From contig JAABSA010000036.1 of assembly GCA_011390635.1 (NCBI GenBank), forward strand, positions 1-35,650: a stretch of 35,650 nt of DNA, given 5' to 3'. Shown one piece after another: positions 15,455 to 24,300 of the stretch (position 1 is its first letter; each line of letters opens with the position of its first letter). This stretch comes from Desulfotignum sp. (lineage in GTDB: Bacteria > Desulfobacterota > Desulfobacteria > Desulfobacterales > Desulfobacteraceae). The notes below the pieces were generated by a model. The model made no database searches. It worked only from the letters and a program-made list of their open reading frames with translations, and was not told where the DNA came from. The position numbers were made by a program, and so were the translations under genes.

Positions 15455-16244
15455 AGGTCATGACCTCCTCGATTTTTTCAGATCCGAAATAGGCTTCCTT
15501 GACCTGTTCATTTGCCATGACCTCATCCGGGGTCCCTTCCACCAGTTTTTCCCCGAAATTGAGCACCATGACCCGGTTGGCCACCTGAAACAATTCCCGC
15601 AGCCGGTGTTCAATCATGACAATGGTGATCCCGTCATCCTGGATCCGCTCTATCAACGGCACCATGGAAGCGATTTCGCTCATGGAGAGTCCTGAAAAAA
15701 TCTCATCACAGATGATGACTTCCGGCTGAAGCGCAAGGCACCGGGCAAGTTCCAGGCGTTTCAGATAACCTGTGGGCAGCGTGGAAGTGGTTTTAAAGGG
15801 GATATAGGAATCTCTTTCAAACCCGATTTCCTCCAAAATATCAATGGCAATGGTCTTGCGGTCACCCAGGCGGCCGCCGCCGCGCCATCCCCCAGTGCGT
15901 TTGGCCCGTGGGGAAAACAGCGGGATCACCAGGTTTTTATAGGCCGGCAGGCTGTAATAGGGCCGCATGATCTGAAATGTTCTGGTCACCCCCATATCCG
16001 CAATTTTATGGGGTTTCTTACCAGTGATGTTTTTTCCCTTAAAATAAATCCGACCGGATGTCAGGGAGATAAACCCGGTAATGGAATTGACAATGGTGGT
16101 TTTACCCGATCCGTTGGGACCGATGATACCCAGAACATCGCCTTGAAATACATCCAGGTTCACCTCCCGTAATGCGGTGACACCGCCAAAGACTTTGGAA
16201 ACATTTTCCATGCGTAAAATGGGCTGGTCCTGATTCGTATTCAT
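15447..16244 (-). CDS. livG: LivG-type ABC transporter ATP-binding protein
   Basis: The second ATPase of the importer, 265 residues from ATG 16244. Walker A GPNGSGKTT is followed by TRTFQIMRPY, the LivG-specific Q-loop region. The signature region is TLPTGYLKRLELARCLA, where the expected L-S-G-G/Y is read as LPTGYLKR, and the Walker B is VIICDEIFSGLS. MIEHRLREL holds the switch histidine. The signature and Walker B (E-I-F instead of E-P-x) are somewhat unusual, but the catalytic D-E is kept. ATG 16244 overlaps the livM stop as ATGA and has AAAGGT upstream; a GTG at 16256 is the alternative. Confidence 0.92.
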   Translation of the reverse strand: MNTNQDQPILRMENVSKVFGGVTALREVNLDVFQGDVLGIIGPNGSGKTTIVNSITGFISLTSGRIYFKGKNITGKKPHKIADMGVTRTFQIMRPYYSLPAYKNLVIPLFSPRAKRTGGWRGGGRLGDRKTIAIDILEEIGFERDSYIPFKTTSTLPTGYLKRLELARCLALQPEVIICDEIFSGLSMSEIASMVPLIERIQDDGITIVMIEHRLRELFQVANRVMVLNFGEKLVEGTPDEVMANEQVKEAYFGSEKIEEVMTYA

Positions 16245-17254
16245 ATCTGGGTCCACCTTTCAATCTGTTCATATTTTCTTTTTGCAAATGCCATGATGCC
16301 GTCACTTCGGAACAGGATGAACGCCACCAGGATGGTGGCGTAAAATACAATGCGCAGGGTGCCGAAATCCCGCAGCAGTTCAGACACCGGTACCAGGATG
16401 AGACACCCGATCACCGGCCCCACCAGGGTACCGGCCCCGCCGATGACGGTTGCGGCTATTGGCAGGATGGAAAAATCCAGGGCAAACTGGGAGATACCCG
16501 ACCACATGTAGATATGGGTCAGACAGGCTCCGGCCAGGCATCCCATGGCCGAGGCAATAAATACGGCCATGGCTTTGTAATAGGTGATATTGATGCCTGA
16601 TGCCCGCACGGCCTGGTCATTGTCCATGACAGCCGTGAAGATCAGTCCCATGTCCGTGGTCACCAGCCGCCGGAGCCCGAAGACAAAAACCAGCAGGATG
16701 CCCACCACAAAATACTGCTCCACAAAAGCAGAAGGAAAACTGTCTATTCCCAGGATGCCGTCGGTGCCGCCGAATATGTCAAAGGCCTCAATGATCCGTG
16801 CCATGAACAAGGGATACATCAATGTGACAATGGCAAAATACACCCCGCGCAAAGGCAGGCAGGGCAACAGCAAAAGGGTGCAGAAAGCCCCGCCTGCAAT
16901 GGCGGCCAAAGGAATGGTCAGCACCGGGGGCATACCGAAATACGCATTGAAAATGCCGGCAATATATCCCCCGGTGCCGATGAAAAACGCCCCGCCCAGG
17001 CAGACCAGTCCCACGTAATGGGCCAGAAAATCAAAACTGATGGCCACAATGGCGTAAATGCAGACAATGGAGATGACCCGCTGCCAGTACATGCCGGGCA
17101 TGAGAAAGGGCAGACACAACAGGCCTGCTATTAACATAAACCGGGGCAGGATCAGGTAGGCCATTTCCCGCCATGACATCAACGCATACAGGCCTTCGGA
17201 GCGCACCTTTATTCCGCGGTCAATCCGTTCTTTTCTTCTCGTTTGTGAACTCAT
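16241..17254 (-). CDS. livM: LivM-type ABC transporter permease
   Basis: A 337-residue inner-membrane permease with about nine or ten hydrophobic helices, starting around MAYLILPRFMLIAGLLCLPF. Typical BPD_transp_2 features are the glycine-rich helix GLVCLGGAFFIGTGGYIAG, the cytoplasmic coupling segment AVMDNDQAVRASGINITYYK that contacts the ATPase, and GGAGTLVGPVIGC. It forms the translocation pore with LivH. Its start overlaps the livH stop by four bases (ATGA), and its stop overlaps the livG start. Confidence 0.93.
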   Translation of the reverse strand: MSSQTRRKERIDRGIKVRSEGLYALMSWREMAYLILPRFMLIAGLLCLPFLMPGMYWQRVISIVCIYAIVAISFDFLAHYVGLVCLGGAFFIGTGGYIAGIFNAYFGMPPVLTIPLAAIAGGAFCTLLLLPCLPLRGVYFAIVTLMYPLFMARIIEAFDIFGGTDGILGIDSFPSAFVEQYFVVGILLVFVFGLRRLVTTDMGLIFTAVMDNDQAVRASGINITYYKAMAVFIASAMGCLAGACLTHIYMWSGISQFALDFSILPIAATVIGGAGTLVGPVIGCLILVPVSELLRDFGTLRIVFYATILVAFILFRSDGIMAFAKRKYEQIERWTQI

Positions 17255-18117
17255 ACCCTATCTTCCAGTTCTTTTTGCTGGCCGAACAGGCCCGATGGTT
17301 TCAGGATCAGGGTCAGGATAATGGCAAGAAGGGCCACCACCATCTGAAAATGCGACCCGATGAAGACAACTGTCAGGATCTGGGCAAACCCGATGATGAA
17401 GGCGGCAAAAAAAGCCCCTATCCAGGATCCCAGCCCCCCCACAATGCAGACGGCAATGGACATGATCAGCACATGATATCCGGATTCCACCACAATGTTG
17501 CCCAGCGGCAGGATCATGGTGGCTGCCACACCTGCCAGGACCGCGCCGAACCCCATGGCCAGCATGGCCATGAAATCCGAATCAATGCCCAGCATCAGGG
17601 CGGCCCGTTCATCCTGGGCCATGCCCTGGAGTGCCAGCCCCAGTCTGGTGTAATGGGTAAACAGCCACAGCCCGCCCACCAGCAGAATGCCCACGATCAC
17701 CATGATGATCCGGTGATAATCCACAGGCACCCCGCCAATGAACACCATGCCTTCCATGAACACGGGAAGGGTATAGGTCATCCCCCGAAAACCGCCGTAC
17801 CGAAGACCTTCCAGGATGGCCAGACCGATGGCATAGGAACTGATGATCTCAGAAATATTCATCCCCCGGACCCGGATCAAAATAAACCGGTACATGAGGA
17901 TGCCCAGGATACCGTTGACCGCAAGGGAGAGAAAAATAGCCACCACATAGGGCAGCCCCAATTTCTGGAGTATGGTCCAGGTGACAAATCCGCAGATGAT
18001 ATACAGGGCACCATGGGCGAAATTGGGCACCCGGCTGATGCCGTAGACCATGGCAAAGCCTAGTCCCATGAGGGCCAGGGACACGGAGTTGATGGTTCCG
18101 TAAACAAGAATTTCCAT
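17251..18117 (-). CDS. livH: LivH-type ABC transporter permease
   Basis: A 288-residue permease with about eight hydrophobic helices. The N-terminus (TINSVSLALMGLGFAMVYG) and the following VPNFAHGALYIICGF are characteristic of LivH. The ATPase-contact segment is TRLGLALQGMAQDERAALML, followed by GIDSDFMAMLAMGFGAVLAG. With LivM it makes the membrane channel. It lies 43 bases after the binding-protein gene and overlaps livM by four bases. Confidence 0.93.
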   Translation of the reverse strand: MEILVYGTINSVSLALMGLGFAMVYGISRVPNFAHGALYIICGFVTWTILQKLGLPYVVAIFLSLAVNGILGILMYRFILIRVRGMNISEIISSYAIGLAILEGLRYGGFRGMTYTLPVFMEGMVFIGGVPVDYHRIIMVIVGILLVGGLWLFTHYTRLGLALQGMAQDERAALMLGIDSDFMAMLAMGFGAVLAGVAATMILPLGNIVVESGYHVLIMSIAVCIVGGLGSWIGAFFAAFIIGFAQILTVVFIGSHFQMVVALLAIILTLILKPSGLFGQQKELEDRV

Positions 18118-18160
18118 AAGATAAAGATCCCGAATTCAAAAGTGAAAACAAATAAAGCGG

Positions 18161-19432
18161 CTATTTTTCCATCCAGGGCGGCAGCAGGATTTCGCCCATG
18201 GCAATGCTTTTGGGATACACCACCACCCGCTTGCCGTCCTGCCACTGGAGAATGGAGCCCACAGCCCCTTCTTTGGGATCTGTTGACGGGATCACCTGGT
18301 GGGTTTTGGGATCAAACCTGAGCCTGCCGTATACCCCCACCATATCGATCTGTTCCAGGGCGGTCACTACCTTGTCTGAATCGATGGTGCCGGCCCGTTC
18401 AATGGCATCCTTGAGGGCATACACCGCCATATAGGAAGAGGAAGATCCTAACCCTTCGGGTTCCACCCCCCATTTTTCGGTATAGGCATCATAAAATTTC
18501 ATGGTCCAGGGAGTGGCTTCTGACGGAGCGTTACCGGCATTTACCACGTTGCACAATGTATATTCGCCCTTGCCTTCGGTGGCATCCCAGAATCCGGGCT
18601 GTTCTGCGGCCGCCAGGGTAGAGCCGAAGGGCAGGGCCGGGATTTTCAGATCATACCACTGCTTAAGCAGGATGGCGCTTTCCGGCATATCCATCCAGAT
18701 ATTGATGATTTCAGATCCCGTGGATTTTACTTTCAGCAATGCCATGGAAAAATCGGTGGCACCGGTGGGGAAAATTTCCGTGCCCGTGACTTCAAATCCT
18801 TTGGAAGCGGCCACTTTTCCCATAACCTCTGCCGCTCCCCTGGCATGGGACACGTCCTGGGCCATGATGAACACCTTGGTCAGGCCGTATTTTTCCTTGA
18901 GATCTGCGAAATTGGCAATGATTTCACCAATGAGATTCACCGCCTCCCCATGAATCCGGAAAGCGTATTTGAATTTGTCGTAATTGGCTTCCACAGTCTG
19001 ATGGTATTTGGGGGTGAGGACCCCGGAGGTGACAATGGAGACCTTTTTGTGCTTGGACAGAAGGGACAGAGCAGCCAGGGCCGCTTCGGACCGGTTGGGA
19101 CCACCCACGATGAAATCCGCTTTTTTGTTGAGAATCAGCCGTTCCACGGCCATGAGGGCCTCGCTCACCGGCACACCGGGTTCCAGATCCCGGGTGTCGA
19201 TCACTTCCACGGCAAAGGGGCGTTTTTCACTTCCCACTGCTACACCCCCTTTGGCATTGATTTCATCCACTGCCAGCCGGATACCCCGTTCCGCATCCCA
19301 GCCGTACAGGTAGGCAGTGGACAACGGAGCTCCCAGGATAATGGGTTTGGCAGCAATAGCATTACCGGACCACAAAAACATCCCCACTGTTACGAGAAGG
19401 GCAAACCAGACACCTAAGCTGTTACGTTTCAT
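18161..19432 (-). CDS. LivK-type periplasmic substrate-binding protein
   Basis: A 423-residue periplasmic-binding protein with a Sec signal peptide (KRNSLGVWFALLVTVGMFLW, cleavage probably near NAIAA-KP). The mature part starts IILGAPLSTAYLYGWDAERG, the usual first strand of the Peripla_BP_6 (Leu/Ile/Val-binding) fold; FIVGGPNRSEAALAAL and GSSSSYMAVYALKDAIERAG are further family segments. The ligand cannot be read from sequence, but the acyl-CoA ligase in the same unit points to an organic acid rather than an amino acid. AAGGAG lies before ATG 19432. It is the first gene of the seven-gene unit, consistent with the need for excess binding protein. Confidence 0.92.
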   Translation of the reverse strand: MKRNSLGVWFALLVTVGMFLWSGNAIAAKPIILGAPLSTAYLYGWDAERGIRLAVDEINAKGGVAVGSEKRPFAVEVIDTRDLEPGVPVSEALMAVERLILNKKADFIVGGPNRSEAALAALSLLSKHKKVSIVTSGVLTPKYHQTVEANYDKFKYAFRIHGEAVNLIGEIIANFADLKEKYGLTKVFIMAQDVSHARGAAEVMGKVAASKGFEVTGTEIFPTGATDFSMALLKVKSTGSEIINIWMDMPESAILLKQWYDLKIPALPFGSTLAAAEQPGFWDATEGKGEYTLCNVVNAGNAPSEATPWTMKFYDAYTEKWGVEPEGLGSSSSYMAVYALKDAIERAGTIDSDKVVTALEQIDMVGVYGRLRFDPKTHQVIPSTDPKEGAVGSILQWQDGKRVVVYPKSIAMGEILLPPWMEK

Positions 19433-19722
19433 ACCTTTTTCTCCTTATGCTTAAAACAGTATCATGATTGATACGTTTTTTCTGGCCCCTATTTTCCATG
19501 CACAATGGGGGAAGATCAGCAGGAAGCAACGTTCCAATTGTAATCAATCGTCGCATGCAATGGCAAAATGTGTTGTGCAATATGTTTTTACTTTAGCAAA
19601 TAATATGCCGCAATTGGTTGAAGAAATCAAATAAAATAAATTTCCTTCATACACAAGGAGCCCGGCCATTTTCTGTTGCACAATCAGGTGAGATATCTTT
19701 GTCTGCCGGCAGGTCTTGATAG
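19433..19722. other. Leader and control region of the transporter unit
   Basis: This gap between the transporter unit and the regulator holds no gene. It contains the promoter candidate at 19537-19566 and the terminator at 19723-19756. A small palindrome, GTATCA-TGAT-TGATAC (19459-19474), lies in the leader about 30 bases before the ATG and could be a protein-binding site. I looked for a sigma-54 site (GG-N10-GC with TTGC) on the minus strand and found none with correct spacing. Confidence 0.4.
19537..19566 (-). promoter_or_regulatory. Candidate promoter of the transporter unit
   Basis: On the minus strand, TTGCCA (19566-19561) and TACAAT (19542-19537) are separated by 18 bases, 5 of 6 matches each. 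Transcription from about 19530 would leave a leader near 98 bases. Confidence 0.4.
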
Positions 19723-19756
19723 AAAAAAAATTTCCATGTGCATGGCAATTTTTTTT
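19723..19756. terminator. Bidirectional Rho-independent terminator
   Basis: Eight A's (19723-19730), then a stem with CCATG (19734-19738) and CATGG (19741-19745), ending in eight T's (19749-19756). With one T/C mismatch the symmetry extends over 34 bases. It lies 10 bases after the stop of the NtrC-type regulator (minus strand) and provides a U-tract in both directions. It separates the regulator transcript from the transporter unit. Confidence 0.8.
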
Positions 19757-19766
19757 GCATGCAGCC

Positions 19767-21116
19767 TCAATTGGGGTGGAGATTGTATTTTTTAATTTTG
19801 CTGCGCAGTGTGGGCAGGGTGATCTGCAAAAGCCTTGCGGCCCGGGATTTATTCCAGTCAAGCTGGGAAAGGGTTCTGGCAATATGTTTTTTTTCCACAT
19901 GGGCAAGAGAGAATGATTCCAGGCCCGCAACCGGTTCTGACCGGTGCTGGTTCAAAATTCTGTCAATATCGTCCTTGAGCAGCACATTGCCCCGACACCC
20001 CACCAGTGCCTGCACAATGGTATTTTCCAGCTCCCTGACATTGCCTTTCCAGCGGTGTCTGCGAAGCCGTTCCATGACCCCGTCCTGGATTTTGATCACG
20101 GTGGTGCCCAGTTCCCGGTTGATTTTGTTTAAAAAATGTTCCACCAGGAAAGGCATATCAGACAGCCGTTCTTCCAGGGACGGCAAAAAGATGGTAAACA
20201 CCTTGAGACGATAATACAGATCCTGCTTGAACAGCCCCTTGTCCACCAGTTTTGACAGATCCTGGTTGCAGGCGGCCACGATGCGGCAATTGGATTTCAG
20301 AAGATGGGTGCCTCCCACCCTTGTATATTCTTTCCGCTGGAGAAATCCCAGCAGTTTCCCCTGTATTTTCAAAGGAAGCTGGGAAATTTCATCCAGAAAA
20401 AGAATGCCGTTGCCGGCCAGTTCAATTTTTCCTTTGGTGGTATGGTCTGCGCCGGTGAACGATCCTTTTTCATGGCCGAACAGTTCGCTTTCAATGATGG
20501 TATCCACCACGGCCGAGCAGTCAAATACGATGAACGGTTCCTCCTTGCCGGCACAGTTCATGTGGATCGCCCGGGCAGTGAGTTCTTTGCCTGTGCCGGT
20601 ATCGCCCTGGAGCAGCACATTCACCTGCCGGGTGCACACCAGGCCCATCATTTTAAAGACATGCCGCATTTTTTCACTTCTGCCGATAATCGCCAGGGGA
20701 TTGGCTGCATCTGTAAACGTCTGTAACGACGGAGTTTTTTCGTCAATTTCAATAATGCGGGCAGCCCTGTCCACTGCCTGTTCCACCTGGTCGATATCCA
20801 ATGGTTTGTGGATATAGTCAAATGCGCCGGTTTTCATGGCCACAATGGTGGTTTCCATGTCCTGGAAAGCGGTGATCATGATAATCTTGGCAGGCATATC
20901 CTGTTGCACCATGGATTTGAGGATATCCAGACCATTTGTGTCCGGCAGCCGAATATCAAGGATCACCACCCGGGGACGCTCTTTTTCAAACAGGGATATT
21001 CCCTTTGTTCCGGTGTCAGCGGTAAATACCGTCATTCCTTTTTCTTCAAAAAACATGCGCAGGGTCTCAAGAATGGATGATTCGTCATCTATTACCAGAA
21101 TTTTTGTCACAGGCAT
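19767..21116 (-). CDS. NtrC-family sigma-54-dependent response regulator
   Basis: A 449-residue regulator from ATG 21116; a GTG at 21137 would add seven residues, and neither start has a convincing ribosome site. The receiver domain has IDDESS, phospho-acceptor D54 (VVILDIRLPD) and the lysine in IHKPLD. The AAA+ domain has Walker A GDTGTGKE, the sigma-54 loop GSFTGA (GAFTGA with Ala to Ser), Walker B GILFLDE, and VNVLLQ and GNVRELENT segments. A Fis-type helix-turn-helix, NKSRAARLLQITLPTLRSKI, ends the protein. It should activate a sigma-54 promoter after phosphorylation. The kinase closing the neighbouring transporter unit is a plausible partner. A terminator follows the gene. Confidence 0.92.
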   Translation of the reverse strand: MPVTKILVIDDESSILETLRMFFEEKGMTVFTADTGTKGISLFEKERPRVVILDIRLPDTNGLDILKSMVQQDMPAKIIMITAFQDMETTIVAMKTGAFDYIHKPLDIDQVEQAVDRAARIIEIDEKTPSLQTFTDAANPLAIIGRSEKMRHVFKMMGLVCTRQVNVLLQGDTGTGKELTARAIHMNCAGKEEPFIVFDCSAVVDTIIESELFGHEKGSFTGADHTTKGKIELAGNGILFLDEISQLPLKIQGKLLGFLQRKEYTRVGGTHLLKSNCRIVAACNQDLSKLVDKGLFKQDLYYRLKVFTIFLPSLEERLSDMPFLVEHFLNKINRELGTTVIKIQDGVMERLRRHRWKGNVRELENTIVQALVGCRGNVLLKDDIDRILNQHRSEPVAGLESFSLAHVEKKHIARTLSQLDWNKSRAARLLQITLPTLRSKIKKYNLHPN

Positions 21117-21309
21117 CCCCACATATATGATTAACACGGATAATGTTGCATGTCGTATGCAATTTACAGCTGGAAGTCAAGCGGACTGTAAATAAGGATA
21201 CCTGAAACTTGTAATTGGGAAAATGCTAACTGGTATGTTATAATAAGACCATAGTGAGGGTGCTATAATTTGGACAATCTATATGGAATAATGGATAACT
21301 GACCTGAAA

Positions 21310-24300
21310 ATGAAAAAAAAGATACTCATCGGTGCTGCTGCCGTCCTGGGCTTTTTTGCTCTGCTGCTGCTTGGGCTGTATGGATACAGCCGCACAGATC
21401 ATGCAAAAAATCTCCTGGAAAAAAAAATCAATGCCGCCATTCCCGGCACACTTACCGCCCAGAGCATAGATATACTGACCCCCGGTGCATTTGTCCGGTT
21501 GAAGGACGTGCAGCTTGAGGATCTTAACAACAATACCTGCCTGGCATTTGACAGCCTTGTGCTTGATATCAGATTCAGTGCTTTGTTTCAAAAAATGCTG
21601 GAAATTCGCAATTTTCATATTGACCGGCCCAGGGTGCATATGGTTGCAGATGATGCCGGCCGTATCAATATTCTGGATGCCCTTGGCATTCCGGATGATA
21701 CAGCAGCAGAAACAAAGACCGATGACGACAGACCCGGACCCGGCATTCCCTTTAATATAAAGATCACAAAGGCACAGATTACAGACGGTTCACTGACATT
21801 TACAGATCCTGACAATACCATTTCGATAGAATCCATAAATGTTGCGGTTTCTGATGCTGACCTTGCCCGGCAGTCTGCAAACCTGTCCGCCCGAATCAGT
21901 GGTGTGGACATATCGGCTGCCGGAAAAGCAATTGATATCAGAACCCTTGCCCTTTCCGGAACCATCCAGGAAAAAAATGAGGCCGACTTCACCATTGACC
22001 TGGATTCGGATCTGATTGTCCTCAAGGCCACAGGATCGGTGGATGAACTTTTTCAGGCCCCGAAAATGCTTTTTGAACTTGAGGCAGAAACCCACCTGGC
22101 AGCAGTTTCACAGTTTTCACCGGATATTTCAGATCTTGGCGGCACAGTGGATGTAACCATAAAAGGTCAGGGACTTGTCAACAACCCCTTGGTTCAGATC
22201 CGAATCACGGGGCAGGACCTCAGGATGGATCAAGCCATACAAAACAGTGACCTGTCATTGTCAGCCGAACTTGACAACCAGGTTTTTTCCATTGAAAAGG
22301 GGCAGGTGAATCTGCTGGGAATGCGCATTGATCTGACAGGATCAACAGACCTGAAATCGCTTTTCCCAGAAGGGTTTTTACACTCTGCCCGGGATCCCGA
22401 CACCCTGACCTATGAAGTAACCTTCAACCAGCAGGGCGGAGATTTTACAAATCTACACCCATGGATACCTGGATTTTCAGGACAGTTTTCCTCCGGCGGC
22501 AGGGTTGCAGGCAGGGGGATCACCCTGGATTCTCTTTCTACCGATTATGCTGTGGATGCTTCTTTTACACATATCAAACAGAACCAGAGTGACATAGATG
22601 CCGTGGATATTGATACCCATGTTTCGGGAAATATACACAACAGCACCTGGTTCATAGAAACATTCACCGCTGACACAAAAACCTTATCAGCAAAGGTTTC
22701 CGGTCAATACAAGATCAAAGAAAACACCCTGGATGCTGATCTTGAAATCCTTTCAGAAGAACTGCATGCAGTTACCCGGTCATTTGGCATTTCTCCGGTC
22801 AAAGGCAGTGTGACGGTTTTGGTCCATGCAGCAGGGCCGGTGGCCGGTCCTGAGATCACAGCAACACTGACAGGCAAAAACCTTGAAGCCGAAGGGATCT
22901 TTCTGGATACGGTTGATTTTGAAGGCAGCATGACCCGCAGCGGACAAACCGAGATAACCCGACTGCTGGTGCAGGCCCCGGGAATGGATTTTACGGCTTC
23001 GGGTACAGCTGATATTTTTGATGACGGATTCATCCTGAAAAACAGGTTCAGCACATCCGTAAAAACCAGCGGGCGGATGCACCCAAAAAAATTTCTTGAC
23101 CGCGCAGATCTTGGCATTGATCTCGACTATCTGGACACAACAATCGAATTTGATCTGGATACGCGCCTGGACTATACCATGGGAAGCACGCTTGACACTG
23201 CCGGGATCCAGACCATGACCATTCCAGCACAAAAAATTGACGTCCGGATTGACCTGGACGAAAAAAACATATCGGTATCTCTTGAAAACATGGCCAGGAT
23301 ATTCGCTTCCCTGGATATGGCAAAAGGCAGTTACAAGGCTGATCTTGATTTCAGCCGCAGTGATTTCGGGCCGCTTTTGTCTGCAGCCGGCATCACCGGC
23401 ATTCATGGAAGTATTGACGGATACATCCGTACTGCAGGCAGCCTGCCGGCCGATCTGCCGCCATCAGCTGCAGATCAGCTGGATACATTACGCGGCAGCC
23501 TGACGGTTGATGCGGACGTGGGGGGCACGATTGACACTCCGGTTTTCAACGCTGTCATGGACCTGTCAGACCTGGCCTGGGATCTGCCGTCACCCAAAAT
23601 AGCGGTTTCAGACCTTACCGGCCGGATCACTGTTTCTCCTGACCATATCGGCATTACGGACCTCAAAACCCGGGTGAATGACGGCTATGTGTCTGTGAAC
23701 GGTGAGGCTGATTTTGACCGCAATACCCTGCAGAGCTGCCGGTTGGCATTGCAGGCGCAAAATCTGGATATTCCAGTGCCATCCGGATCAAAAAAAACAG
23801 AACAGGTGCGCATTTTCCATCTGGAATCAGATCTGGCCCTTTCACTGCAACCTCCGGGACTGGACCTGCAAAAAAATCCGGGCAGCCATGGCCTGTCCTT
23901 TCCGGTGGAACAGATGAGCGCACTGATTGATTTGGGAAAAACCCGGATTGAACTGCTTGCCGGCGACACCATAAACCTCAGATCCGGTCTGGATCTGAAA
24001 AATTCAGATTATGAACTGGATCTGTCCTTTGACAACACCCTGGTGGCACCATTTTTACTTGCAGCCGGTTTTACCGGGACCGCTGGAACCCTGACAGGAC
24101 ATGTGACATCCAGGGGTAATATTGGCGCCCTTGTCACCACAGATATCCGCGAAACAGCCAAACAGGCAGAAGGAATACTTTCCATTACCGCCGGCATACA
24201 AACGGACAGGAAAAAAAATCCGGATCAGATTGATATGGACCTGACTCTTTCGGGCAAAGGCATCACCCTGCCGGTTTCATCCACACCGGAAAACAGTGAA

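Noticed and set aside
17173-18063. Plus-strand open frame of 296 codons rich in His, Asp and Gln
   Set aside because: Antisense of the LivH permease; the composition is the mirror of hydrophobic codons.
19433-19722. Sigma-54 promoter before the transporter unit
   Set aside because: Near matches (GG-N9-GC, TGG...TTG) all have the wrong spacing.
19544-19930. Minus-strand 128-residue frame
   Set aside because: It overlaps the end of the NtrC-type regulator and a strong terminator in a different frame and shows no family features.
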